The notes beneath the pieces are model-generated. The model did not search any database. It was given only the letters and a program-made list of their open reading frames with translations, and was not told where the DNA came from. Shown here piece after piece: positions 14,581 through 22,785 of a stretch of DNA of 41,467 nucleotides. Location: NCBI GenBank assembly GCA_015521565.1, contig WANX01000131.1, forward strand, positions 1 through 41,467. The letters run 5' to 3'. Origin of the DNA: Candidatus Hydrothermarchaeota archaeon (GTDB taxonomy: Archaea > Hydrothermarchaeota > Hydrothermarchaeia > Hydrothermarchaeales > BMS3B). Position numbers and translations under genes: made by a program. Position 1 is the first letter of the stretch; each line of letters opens with the position of its first letter.

Positions 14581-14628
14581 CCCAACCTTTATAACCGCTG
14601 CCTTCAACAATATGCAGGAGGTGGTAGA
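14581..14628. promoter_or_regulatory. Divergent promoter and ribosome-binding site deciding a TTG start
   Basis: CTTTATAACC (14588-14597) is a plus-strand TATA candidate about 30 bases before a strong GGAGGTGG (14617-14624). That site is correctly spaced for TTG 14629 and for no ATG, so the DsrE-like gene starts at TTG. The same AT-rich block can serve the minus-strand operon. Confidence 0.55.
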
Positions 14629-14985
14629 TTGGCAAGAATTGTTGTAACAGCCACTCACGGTCCCGACGACCCCAGCCGCGCGACCCTTGCTTTTCTCGCC
14701 GCAAAGGCGGCAGGAGAGGAGGGCGACGATGTGGTGCTATTTCTGATGAACGACGCCGCTCTTCTTGCAAAGCGGGGTGTGGCGGACCACATTCAGGGCG
14801 TTGGTCTGGCGCCTCTTCCAGAACTTCTGGAGGCGCTTCAGAGCCTGGGTGTGGATATAAAGGTGTGCAGACCCTGCGCAGAGGCGAGGGGCATAACCAG
14901 TGAGGCGCTGGTAGAGGGTGCGAGCTTCGCCGGTATGTACGACCTTATAAAAGCGGTCCGCGGGAGCAGTGTGCTCAGCTTTTAG
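14629..14985 (+). CDS. DsrE/DsrF-like family protein
   Basis: 118 residues, TTG start supported by GGAGGTGG. The fold pattern is that of the DsrE/TusD-like family: beta strand IVVTATHGPDDPSRAT, helix, VVLFLMNDAALLAK, then PELLEALQSLGVDIKVCRPCAEARG, and a C-terminal LVEGASFAGMYDLIKAV. CRPC holds two Cys of the type that carry persulfide in sulfur-relay members. A role in sulfur transfer or redox signalling is possible; no dsr or tus genes are nearby. Its last 11 bases overlap the convergent methyltransferase-like gene. Confidence 0.8.
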   Translation: MARIVVTATHGPDDPSRATLAFLAAKAAGEEGDDVVLFLMNDAALLAKRGVADHIQGVGLAPLPELLEALQSLGVDIKVCRPCAEARGITSEALVEGASFAGMYDLIKAVRGSSVLSF

Positions 14986-15565
14986 GCCTTCGGGGAACAG
15001 GGATGAGCGCCGGTACCCGGGAGCGGTAGCTCTCGTAAGCAGAGCCGAAGTCTGCAAGAAGCCGCCGCTCCTCCACATACATGCCAAAGATGAGGTAAAG
15101 TGTCGCCAGGATACACAGCAGCAGGTCAAGCGCGTAGAGCACCGGTGTTGCCCATAAGAAGAGCAGCGCCCCCAGGTACATGGGATGGCGCACCCTTGCA
15201 TACAGCCCAGAGGTCACAAGCCTTTTCCGCTCTGGTTTAAGGCCCAGAAACTCGGCCGCACCTGTCTGGACAACACCTGCAATAATTATCGCAGCGCCCG
15301 CAAGCTTGAGCAGAACAGCAAGAAGCGCTACCCAGCCTTCCAGATGTAGGAGCAGAGGCGTCTCCCTTCTGGCCGAGAGCCAGATTACTGTGAAGGGCAC
15401 AGCGGAGAGCACACTCAGGAGGTTGTAGGCAAGCCGGTAGCTTTTACCCTCCACACCCAGCAGCTTCTTCACCCTGCGCTTGAAGAAGTCTGCCGCCGTG
15501 AGGGAATGCACAAAGGCGAAGAGCAGAAAGAGGAGCGCAAACCTCCCATAGGGGTCTGCTCCCAT
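14975..15565 (-). CDS. Isoprenylcysteine carboxyl methyltransferase (ICMT)-like membrane protein
   Basis: 196 residues from ATG 15565, preceded by GAGTGAGGTC that overlaps the kinase stop; the track start lies upstream inside the kinase gene. About five transmembrane helices. The C-terminal signature LVTSGLYARVRHPMYLGALL ... VEERRLLADFGSAYESYRSRV is the ICMT/PEMT/NnrU-type SAM-binding region of integral membrane methylases. The substrate in archaea is unknown; lipid or prenyl groups are the usual targets. Last gene of the TGT-CcmC-kinase group. Confidence 0.85.
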   Translation of the reverse strand: MGADPYGRFALLFLLFAFVHSLTAADFFKRRVKKLLGVEGKSYRLAYNLLSVLSAVPFTVIWLSARRETPLLLHLEGWVALLAVLLKLAGAAIIIAGVVQTGAAEFLGLKPERKRLVTSGLYARVRHPMYLGALLFLWATPVLYALDLLLCILATLYLIFGMYVEERRLLADFGSAYESYRSRVPALIPVPRRPKS

Positions 15566-15572
15566 GAAGACC

Positions 15573-18275
15573 TCACTCCTTAAGGGCGGGAAGCACAATG
15601 ATGAAGGTGCTCCCCCTGCCAAGCTCGCTCTCCACGGTTATCTCACCGCCGTGACGCTTGATTATGCTGTGGCTTACAGCGAGCCCCAGGCCGGAGCCGT
15701 CCTTCTCCTTCGTGGTGAAGAAGGGGTCAAAGATTCGCGAGAGGTGCCTCTCCTCTATACCCACTCCAGTATCGCTTATCTTTATCTCCACTGAGCCGTC
15801 CCTGCTGCGCGTGGTTATGCGTATCTCTCCTCCCTGGGGCATGGCCTGGCAGGCGTTTGTTATAAGGTTCACCATCACCTGCTGAAGCATTGTCTTGTCT
15901 CCAGCCACCTTCGGAACTCTCCCCAGGCGTTTTACCACCCGCACGCGGTGACTTTCCATCACCTTCTCCATGAAGCCCAGCATCTCCTCTATTGCGGCGT
16001 TGATGTCCACCTCCTCGAAGTTCACAAAGCCCTCTCTGGAGAACTCCAGCAGCCCGCGGATTATCTGAGAGGCACGCTGCACCTGCTGGAGTATCATATC
16101 CACGTCCTCCTCTCTGGCTCTTCCGGCGTGCAGGTCCTCCTTTATGAGCTGCGCCAGCAGGTAGATGTTGTTGAGGGGATTGTTGAGCTCATGCGCTATG
16201 CCGGCGGCAAGCACACCAAGAGAGGCCAGCTTCTCTGAAATTATAATCTGGCGCTCCATCTGCTTCCGCTTGGTAACGTCCCTGGATATCGCCAGCACCA
16301 CCTTTCTGCCACGGAAGTCCATCAGGCGTGCACTCACCTCCACCGGGTAGCTGCTTCCATCTCTGCGGAGATGTTCCGACTCGAAGAAGATGCTCTTCTT
16401 CTCAAGCAGCTCCTTTATAGCCCCGGAAAACTGCTCCCTTCTCTCTTCAGGGATAATATCCTGAATCCTCATGTTGAGGAGCTCTTCCCTGGAGTATCCC
16501 AGCCGCTCAGCGGCGGCGCTGTTGACCTCGATTATCTTTCCCTCCAGGTCGTGCAGGAATATAGCATCAAGGGCGCTGTCTATAAGCGTGCGGTACTTCT
16601 CCTCACTCTCACGCAGCGCCGCGATGGCGCGCTTGCGCTCTATGGCAAAGGCAATGTGGCTCGCGATGGTGCTTGCAAGGCGTACCTCCTCTTCGGTGAA
16701 GTTGTGGGGGGTGTCGTAGTACGCCATGAACTTCCCCAGCAGCCTGTGCCTGTACACCAGAGGAAAAAAGCCCACCGCACGGATGCCTTCCTCCAGTATC
16801 GTGCTGCGCAGGGATTCGTCCAGCCCCTGCTCAGAGGCAACATCAGATATAAGCACCGGCTCCGGCTTCTTCTCGCCTCTCGGCCAGGGGCAGTGACCCT
16901 CCACCGCCCTCCTGTATCTCTTAGAAATACCGCGCCAGGCCTTGAAGCGAAGCCTGTTTCTGTCGAATAGCAGAATCGCCGCCCTGTCAGCGCGCAGAGC
17001 GCGCTGCAGCGCATTTAGCGCTTCCAGGTATATCTCCTCTATGGCTCTGGCCTTGCTCACCGCATCTGCCATCTGATATACCGCCTTGAGCTGCTCCACC
17101 CGTCTCCGCAGCGCCTTCTCTGCACGCTTGCGCTGGGTTATGTCCCTCATAATCGATATGAAGCCCTTCACTTCGCCCCTCCCATCCCTCAGTGCCGTTG
17201 TGGTGAGCTCCACGGGAAAGCGCTCTCCGCTCTTCTTCATCCTCTCCGTCTCGAAGCCGGAGATGTACCCCCGCTCTGAGGCGAGTTTCATGCAGTACTC
17301 CACTTCATCCCCCCGCTCCTGAGGCACAATTGCAGATATATGCCTGCCCATTATCTCCTCCCTGGTGTAGCCGAACAGTGCCTCCGCGTGGGCATTCCAG
17401 TAGGTTATCCTGCCCTCCAGGTCGAAGCTGCATATCGCCTCTGAAACGTTCTCCACTATGCTCGCCAGCATCTTCAGCTCTTCCTGTGCTTTCTTGATAT
17501 CGGTGATGTCTATTAGGTTACCCTGCACCGCAGGTCTGCCCCTGTATATTATGGGCACAGAGTACACCAGAGCATGCCGCTTCTCACCGTCCTTGCGCAC
17601 CCCTATAAACTCGAAGCGCGCAGGTCCCGCTTCCCCCCGCATCCTCTTCAGGGAGCCCTCCAGGATATGGCTGCTCTCGGGTGCGATCAGCCTCCGGAAG
17701 TCCATGCCCAGAAGCTCCTCCCTGGAGTAGCCGGTTATCTCGCACAGCTTCTGGTTCACAAACTTGAAAACGCAGTCCTGGATAATATATATCCCCGTAT
17801 GGGAGTTCTCCACCAGAGAGCGGTACTTCTCCTCACTCTCGCGCAGTGCCTCCTCCGCACGCTTGCGCTGGGTTATGTCCCGCATTATAACCTGTATCCC
17901 AACCACCCGACCGTTCTTTACAATGGGTCTCCCCCTCGCTTCCACCCAGAAGCTGCCACCCCGGGCATCTATTACCCTGTACTCCTGGAAACTGTCCGGG
18001 GACCTCCTGGTCTTCACAATATACCTCACCCTCTCCCGGAGTATGCGCCTGAACTCCGGGTGTATGAACTCCTCCACACGCCTGCCCAATATCTCAGTCC
18101 TGCTCAGCCCCACCTTTTCCTCAACGGCGCGGTTCACCTCCTCTATCACGCCGTCAAGATTGAAGATGACTATTAAATCGTTGGCATTTTCAAACAGCTC
18201 CCTGTACCTCTCCTCAGACTCCTTCAGTCTCTGCACAAGCTCTCTGAGCTCCGCATCGTCTCTGCCACAGCCCAT
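15573..18275 (-). CDS. Soluble multi-PAS/GAF sensor histidine kinase
   Basis: 900 residues with no transmembrane segment. Order by eye: PAS (about 12-135), PAS (140-262), PAS (265-388), GAF (395-560), PAS (565-680), HisKA with H box GIAHELNNPLNNIY (His about 695), then HATPase_c with an N box (MVNLITNACQAM), G1 box (ISDTGVGIEE) and G2 box (GSGLGLAVSHS). The PAC-like linkers (RDITQRKRAE, YRSLVENS) recur nearly identically in protein and DNA. Such kinases sense redox state, ligands or gases through PAS/GAF modules. No receiver protein is nearby, so the partner is unknown. Lies between a CcmC-like gene and an ICMT-like gene with short gaps. Confidence 0.93.
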   Translation of the reverse strand: MGCGRDDAELRELVQRLKESEERYRELFENANDLIVIFNLDGVIEEVNRAVEEKVGLSRTEILGRRVEEFIHPEFRRILRERVRYIVKTRRSPDSFQEYRVIDARGGSFWVEARGRPIVKNGRVVGIQVIMRDITQRKRAEEALRESEEKYRSLVENSHTGIYIIQDCVFKFVNQKLCEITGYSREELLGMDFRRLIAPESSHILEGSLKRMRGEAGPARFEFIGVRKDGEKRHALVYSVPIIYRGRPAVQGNLIDITDIKKAQEELKMLASIVENVSEAICSFDLEGRITYWNAHAEALFGYTREEIMGRHISAIVPQERGDEVEYCMKLASERGYISGFETERMKKSGERFPVELTTTALRDGRGEVKGFISIMRDITQRKRAEKALRRRVEQLKAVYQMADAVSKARAIEEIYLEALNALQRALRADRAAILLFDRNRLRFKAWRGISKRYRRAVEGHCPWPRGEKKPEPVLISDVASEQGLDESLRSTILEEGIRAVGFFPLVYRHRLLGKFMAYYDTPHNFTEEEVRLASTIASHIAFAIERKRAIAALRESEEKYRTLIDSALDAIFLHDLEGKIIEVNSAAAERLGYSREELLNMRIQDIIPEERREQFSGAIKELLEKKSIFFESEHLRRDGSSYPVEVSARLMDFRGRKVVLAISRDVTKRKQMERQIIISEKLASLGVLAAGIAHELNNPLNNIYLLAQLIKEDLHAGRAREEDVDMILQQVQRASQIIRGLLEFSREGFVNFEEVDINAAIEEMLGFMEKVMESHRVRVVKRLGRVPKVAGDKTMLQQVMVNLITNACQAMPQGGEIRITTRSRDGSVEIKISDTGVGIEERHLSRIFDPFFTTKEKDGSGLGLAVSHSIIKRHGGEITVESELGRGSTFIIVLPALKE

Positions 18276-18286
18276 CCATTCAAAAA

Positions 18287-18874
18287 TTAGCCTTCAAGCT
18301 TTTTAAACATTAAGTAGTAGAGGCACAAAAGGGCGGCAAGCGCAAACACCAGAGGGAGGCGCATCTCCACGGGCATGTCAACATCGCTGGGGTGGAGCTG
18401 CCAGGTGTCCAGACTGCGAAGCCGCAGATAGAGGAACAGATTTGCGATTAGCAGGAGCGCTGAGGCGACGGCAAGGAGTCCGGGCTCCCCCAGCCGGTGG
18501 AGAAGCAGGAGAACTAAAATCATACCGTAACTTATCACAAGGAAGTAGAATCTGGGCTCCTCTGCAATAAAGGCACCCCAGGTGACCATCTCAAAGAAGT
18601 AGATTACCACCAGGTTTGCCAGTGCAAATGGAAGCGCCACCACGGCAAGCCTGTGAGACGTCTGGCGGTATCTTTCTGTACTCAAAGACAACACCCCGAG
18701 AAGCGCCGCAAGGTAGAAGGAGCCAAGGGAGATGTAGAGCAGGGGCAGGTGCAGGTACAGCAGCTTGTAGCCCGCGCCCAGAAACTCCTCCTCCGGTGCG
18801 AGGTAGGCGAAAACATACGCTATTGCACCGAAAGCCAGAAAAGCCACAATGCAACGCCTTTCACTCACCCGCAC
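18287..18874 (-). CDS. CcmC-like cytochrome c assembly membrane protein
   Basis: 195 residues, six predicted membrane helices. It resembles the CcmC/CcsA heme-handling family: KLLYLHLPLLYISLGSFYLA with a His after the first helix (about H42), a WGAFIAEEPRF segment where CcmC has its tryptophan-rich WGxWWxWDxR motif, and WQLHPSD resembling the conserved LHP. The tryptophan-rich motif is thin, so this may be a divergent heme-delivery protein or a related family. Overlaps the end of the TGT gene by 14 bases and precedes the PAS kinase by 11 bases. Confidence 0.65.
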   Translation of the reverse strand: MRVSERRCIVAFLAFGAIAYVFAYLAPEEEFLGAGYKLLYLHLPLLYISLGSFYLAALLGVLSLSTERYRQTSHRLAVVALPFALANLVVIYFFEMVTWGAFIAEEPRFYFLVISYGMILVLLLLHRLGEPGLLAVASALLLIANLFLYLRLRSLDTWQLHPSDVDMPVEMRLPLVFALAALLCLYYLMFKKLEG

Positions 18875-19970
18875 CTTTCCTGAACCTCCTCATGAAGTCC
18901 TTCACGAACTCGGTGAACTCACCGGAGCGAATCGCGCGCCTTGCATTGCGCATCAGACGCTGCATGAAGTGCAGGTTGTGCAGGGTTACAAGACGCATGC
19001 CCAGGGCCTCGCCGGCACGCATCAGGTGGCTCACATAGGCGCGGGTGTAGTTTCTGCAGGTGTAACAGGTGCATCCCTCTTCAAGCGGCTTCTCGCTTTT
19101 CAAATGCTTTGCCTTGGCGATGCTGTACTTCCCATGCCGGGTGTAGACTGCACTGTGCCGCGCATTGCGCGTTGGAAAGGCGGAGTCGAACACATCCACG
19201 CCCCTCCCTATCGCCTCAAGCACCTCCACGGGCGAGCCAAGGCCCATCAGGTAGCGCGGCTTTTCCGGAGGGAGGACTGAAATGCTAACCTCCAGCATCT
19301 CCAGCATTACGCTGTGGGGTTCACCTATGCTCAGCCCGCCTATGCCGTAGCCGTCGAAGTCCAGCTCCGCAAGCTGGGCGGCGCTCTCCCTGCGCAGGTC
19401 AGCGAAGGTTCCCCCCTGAGCTATGGCGAAGAGCAGCTGCTCATCGCAGGAGTGCGCCTCTTTAAACTGCCTCGCCCAGCGCGTGGTGCGCGCCACGCTC
19501 TCGGCGTAGCGCTCCCTTGCCTCGCCGTAGGGGGGGCAGTCGTCTAAAGTCAGCGCAACGTCGCTGCCAAGAGCCTGCTGCACCTCCATGCAGAGCTCGG
19601 GGGTGAAGAGGTGCCTCGACCTGTCGAAGGGGGAGCGAAAAGCTATGCCGCGCCCTGTAAATTCGGGACAGAACTCCCTCCTGAGGGCCTGGAAGCCGCC
19701 GGAGTCGGTGAAGATGGTGCGGTGGAAGTTCATGAAGCTGTGAAGCCCCCCCTGCTCTGCTATGACCTCCACCCCGGGCTTGAGGTAGAGCACCAGGGCG
19801 TTGCATATAATCGCCTCATAGCCAAGCTCGAGCACTTCTTCGCTGGCGAGGGTTTTTACACTTGCCTTCGTTGCCACGGGCAGGAAGCAGGGGGTTTCGA
19901 CTTCACCATGAGCGGTGCGCAGCTTACCCGCCCTTGCCCTTCCGTCTTCGCAGGAGATGGAGAAGCTCAT
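18861..19970 (-). CDS. tgt: tRNA-guanine transglycosylase, bacterial type without PUA domain
   Basis: 369 residues, the length of bacterial TGT and far shorter than archaeosine TGT (which carries extra C-terminal and PUA domains). Active-site landmarks: TDSGGFQ (Asp general base), DDCPP in place of DECTP, GGLSIGE, and the nucleophile in FDSAFPTRNARHS. The C-terminal zinc site CTCYTCRNYTRAYVSHL ... TLHNLHF is typical of the bacterial/queuine enzyme. The enzyme swaps a guanine in tRNA for a 7-deazaguanine base. Whether it acts at position 34 (queuosine-like) or 15 (archaeosine) cannot be told. First gene of a four-gene group. Confidence 0.9.
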   Translation of the reverse strand: MSFSISCEDGRARAGKLRTAHGEVETPCFLPVATKASVKTLASEEVLELGYEAIICNALVLYLKPGVEVIAEQGGLHSFMNFHRTIFTDSGGFQALRREFCPEFTGRGIAFRSPFDRSRHLFTPELCMEVQQALGSDVALTLDDCPPYGEARERYAESVARTTRWARQFKEAHSCDEQLLFAIAQGGTFADLRRESAAQLAELDFDGYGIGGLSIGEPHSVMLEMLEVSISVLPPEKPRYLMGLGSPVEVLEAIGRGVDVFDSAFPTRNARHSAVYTRHGKYSIAKAKHLKSEKPLEEGCTCYTCRNYTRAYVSHLMRAGEALGMRLVTLHNLHFMQRLMRNARRAIRSGEFTEFVKDFMRRFRKGAGE

Positions 19971-20115
19971 CCCCCTTTAAATGCGAAGGAACGTCAGCAA
20001 AGCTCTGCCACTATCAGATATCTGCAGCCTTCTGCATGCTGCCAGCTGCCAGCATGATGCCAGCTGCCAAAACCCTTATATTTATGCTTCTGATATAATG
20101 AACATAGTGTTCTAT
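19971..20115. promoter_or_regulatory. Divergent control region with repeats upstream of the HTH-cupin-methyltransferase gene
   Basis: Two identical 12-base units TGCCAGCTGCCA (20040-20051 and 20058-20069) lie 18 bases apart just before TATA-like CTTATATTTATG (20075-20086). The first copy is also part of a near-perfect 20-base palindrome (20036-20055; arms ATGCTG/CAGCAT, 18 of 20 positions symmetrical). The position just upstream of the TATA box suggests a regulator binding site, plausibly for the adjacent HTH protein. Confidence 0.5.
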
Positions 20116-22098
20116 ATGATGGAAAAGGGTGGTAGAATATCGGAGATTCTTGCAAGGAATCTCAGCTCCCTGCGGAAGGAGAGAGGGATTTCACTCAGCG
20201 GTTTAGCGGAAAAAGCCGGAATTTCGAAATCTACGCTTTCTTCTCTGGAGGCCGGGGAAGCAAACCCCACCATCTCTACGCTATGGGCGCTGGCAGACGC
20301 TCTGGGCGTGCCATTCGGCGTGCTGGTTTCTGAAAGAATAGGTGGAAGTGCTGAGGTTGGGGAAGCCGGCGTAAACGTTCGTCTTATCGAACACTCAGAG
20401 GGCGAACCAAGGATCGAGGTATATTTAATGCGAATTGAGGCAAATTGCAGGCGAGAGGCGGCGCCGCATGTTCCCGGGGTGAGGGAGAGGATACTTGTGA
20501 TTGATGGTCGCATGCTCGCTGGTCCGCTCAGCTCTCCGAGCCTCGTTAAGGCCGGGGAGGTATTTTCCTTCAGGGGAGACGAGCCCCACGTTTACATCGC
20601 CCTGGACAAACCAGCCACAGCACTGGTTTCTGTTGAGTATCCAAAAGGAGAAGTTCGCACCGACCGCTATACCATACTATTCCCTTTGCCGCGAGGGGAT
20701 GCAGGGTGGGAAGGTATATCCGTTACGCTCCGCCGGGCATTGGAAGAAGTGGCACTGGGGATTCCGGTGCTGAGGGTAAAGTTGCACTCTCCAGAAGAAC
20801 CCATGCCAGAAGCGGTGGACAGGCTTGTCCAGCAGCTGAGGAAGCTGCAGAATCCCCGCTTCAAGCTACCCATCCGATTTTTCATCGTGATGGAGGAGGA
20901 CGGTCTCTCGGTGTTTATCTTTGCATGCCCCCGGGGGAGGGTGCAGCTGGGATTGCAGCCCGGGGGAAAGGGGGCTCTTGGACAGGCGGCAAGAGTGGCC
21001 AGATTAATGTTTAAAAACAGGCTCTCGGAGCAGGAGCAGAGACTGTTGCGCGGGCTGGTGGGGGGAGAATCCCCCACTCTAAGTGCACTTGCCGCCGAGA
21101 TATTGCTGCATCACGGGCATCCGGCTGTTCCTCCCTCTGTGCTCCGGTTCTTGGACGTAAAAGGGATGAATACCGGCAGTGACATGAAATCACGCCTTTT
21201 CGACCACAGGGTAAGTTGCAGCCCCTATAAGGCGCTTCACCCTGCCCATGCGCTGCAATCATTGACGCTTGCTCACCTGCTAAACAAAACCTTTGAGGGA
21301 GCGTCAGTATCAGCCGTGCATGTGGGAACCGGACCGGGGCTTCACCTACGAATGCTTCTGGAACTTTACCCGCCTTTAAAGGTTGTTGCAGTTGAACCCA
21401 GTGCTGCAGCATGCGAGTATCTAAGGCGCAGCGTGGTGGATGGCCTTGAGGTAAACCTCATTCAAAGCGACTTTCTGAGGGCAGAGCCCGGCCATCGATT
21501 TCCGGTTGTGATATCGGTGGGTGCTTCCCATCATATCACCACCCCTTTCTTTCTGCAGAAGGCATGTGAGCTGCTTCATGACGGGGGTCTTTTACTGGTG
21601 GCGGATGAGTTTTTGTCACCCTATACAACAGCTTCGGAGCGAAACAGAGAGCTTATCAAACACCATTCCGTCTGCATGCTTGCAACGCTTTTCGATGTCC
21701 CCCATGGTGTCAGGGATAAAATCGCTCCTGAGGAGCTGGAGCTTGTGGATATGCTGGGCAGAGAGGTGCCACTTCTCGCCTACGAGGCGGAGTGCGGTGA
21801 GGTGGACTCGGCGACTGCCAGAGCCCGGGAGCTTTTCAGCAAGGTGGGGGAGCTGCACCTTCCCGCCGCTCCCTCTCATGAGCTGCTTGCCTACTACCGC
21901 TTTCAGATACTTGAGCTTGAAGCCCTGGTGGCAGGACTCGATTATGAGGCAGAGCTGAAGACCTATCCAGAGCGCTTCTTAACACTGGCCGAATGCTCGG
22001 GCTTCAGGTTAATGGAGCATTGCAGGGTTTATGCCACCTCTGGATATGGTGAGATGGACGGAGGTACCCATGTTTTTGCGCTCAGGAAGGAAGCGTAG
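20116..22098 (+). CDS. HTH-cupin regulator fused to a SAM-dependent methyltransferase
   Basis: 660 residues from ATG 20116 (ATG 20119 equally possible); the track's earlier start contains the TATA box. Domains: XRE-type HTH (about 10-65, SLSGLAEKAGISKSTLSSLEAG), a cupin-like sensor (about 80-180, PHVPGVRERILVIDG, LVKAGEVFSFRGDEPHVYIAL), a middle region of unknown fold (about 185-365), then a class I methyltransferase (about 375-660) with motif I VHVGTGPGLHLRMLLELYP and VVAVEPSAAACEYLRR. HTH-cupin proteins are common repressors; fusion to a methylase is unusual. It overlaps azlC by 29 bases, so it likely controls, or works with, amino-acid export. Base composition is less GC-rich than the kor genes, hinting at transfer. 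Confidence 0.82.
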   Translation: MMEKGGRISEILARNLSSLRKERGISLSGLAEKAGISKSTLSSLEAGEANPTISTLWALADALGVPFGVLVSERIGGSAEVGEAGVNVRLIEHSEGEPRIEVYLMRIEANCRREAAPHVPGVRERILVIDGRMLAGPLSSPSLVKAGEVFSFRGDEPHVYIALDKPATALVSVEYPKGEVRTDRYTILFPLPRGDAGWEGISVTLRRALEEVALGIPVLRVKLHSPEEPMPEAVDRLVQQLRKLQNPRFKLPIRFFIVMEEDGLSVFIFACPRGRVQLGLQPGGKGALGQAARVARLMFKNRLSEQEQRLLRGLVGGESPTLSALAAEILLHHGHPAVPPSVLRFLDVKGMNTGSDMKSRLFDHRVSCSPYKALHPAHALQSLTLAHLLNKTFEGASVSAVHVGTGPGLHLRMLLELYPPLKVVAVEPSAAACEYLRRSVVDGLEVNLIQSDFLRAEPGHRFPVVISVGASHHITTPFFLQKACELLHDGGLLLVADEFLSPYTTASERNRELIKHHSVCMLATLFDVPHGVRDKIAPEELELVDMLGREVPLLAYEAECGEVDSATARARELFSKVGELHLPAAPSHELLAYYRFQILELEALVAGLDYEAELKTYPERFLTLAECSGFRLMEHCRVYATSGYGEMDGGTHVFALRKEA

Positions 22099-22783
22099 CG
22101 CCCTTGGAAACTTTGTCAGGGGGGTTGAAGCCAGCTTTCCGATAGTTCTCGGATATCTACCTGTGGCTGTAGCCTTCGGAATATCAGCCGCCGGAGCTGG
22201 CATGAGCACAGGTGAGAGTGTGCTGGTCTCTGCCCTGATTTTTGCCGGTGCAAGTCAGTTCTCATTTGTCGGTCTTATTGGTGCAGGCACGCCCATCGCC
22301 ATTGCCACCGTCACATCTCTTGCACTTAACCTTCGCCACATTCTTTACGGTCCTCTGGTGGCGAGATTTTTAAGCCGCCCGAGGCTGCACCACGCTCTTC
22401 CGCTCGCCTTCGGCCTTACCGACGAGGTTTTTGCAACCGCCCTGGTGCGGCTCGAGAAGATTGACAGCAGCGCACGAATGTTCTGGCTTCTGGGGCTGGA
22501 AGCGGGGGCATACCTCTCATGGGTTGCAGGAACTTTTGCAGGTGCTGCGGGCGGAGAGCTACTGCTGCTGGCGTCACCATCCTTCGCTCCGCTCATGTCG
22601 TTTGCGCTGCCCGCACTGTTTGCTGCTCTTCTGCTTCCCCTGCTCAGAGGGGACACCCTGTATGCTGCAGTCACCGGTGCAGCTATTGCGCTAACAGCCT
22701 TTCTGCTGGGATTTACGGCAATGGGAGTACTATTTGCGGGTATTCTGGGCCCGCTGTTTGCCATTGCTGTCAGGAGGAGATAG
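22070..22783 (+). CDS. azlC: AzlC-family branched-chain amino acid exporter, large subunit
   Basis: 237 residues from ATG 22070, preceded by GGAGGT (22060-22065) within the methyltransferase gene. About seven to eight membrane helices. Family signatures: FPIVLGYLPVAVAFGISA, ALIFAGASQFSFVGLIGAG, TSLALNLRHILYGPLV and FGLTDEVFATA. AzlC with AzlD forms a two-subunit exporter of branched-chain amino acids or analogues such as azaleucine. Specificity here is inferred from the family. Confidence 0.93.
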   Translation: MFLRSGRKRSALGNFVRGVEASFPIVLGYLPVAVAFGISAAGAGMSTGESVLVSALIFAGASQFSFVGLIGAGTPIAIATVTSLALNLRHILYGPLVARFLSRPRLHHALPLAFGLTDEVFATALVRLEKIDSSARMFWLLGLEAGAYLSWVAGTFAGAAGGELLLLASPSFAPLMSFALPALFAALLLPLLRGDTLYAAVTGAAIALTAFLLGFTAMGVLFAGILGPLFAIAVRRR

Positions 22784-22785
22784 GG

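Noticed and set aside
14581-14658. 26-residue N-terminal extension of the METTL5-like protein
   Set aside because: It overlaps the divergent promoter and ribosome-binding site of the DsrE-like gene; the family begins near MLLNKKKLELML.
20036-20069. Start of a CRISPR array or other tandem repeat array
   Set aside because: Only two 12-base units exist, with a 6-base gap; there is no spacer pattern and no cas genes.
19981-20115. N-terminal extension of the HTH-cupin-methyltransferase ORF
   Set aside because: The extension spans repeats and a TATA box and is Cys/Ser-rich without similarity to HTH proteins.
22519-22785. Long N-terminal extension of azlD in the ORF track
   Set aside because: It is the azlC gene in another frame; GTG 22786 has a proper ribosome-binding site and starts the conserved AzlD sequence.
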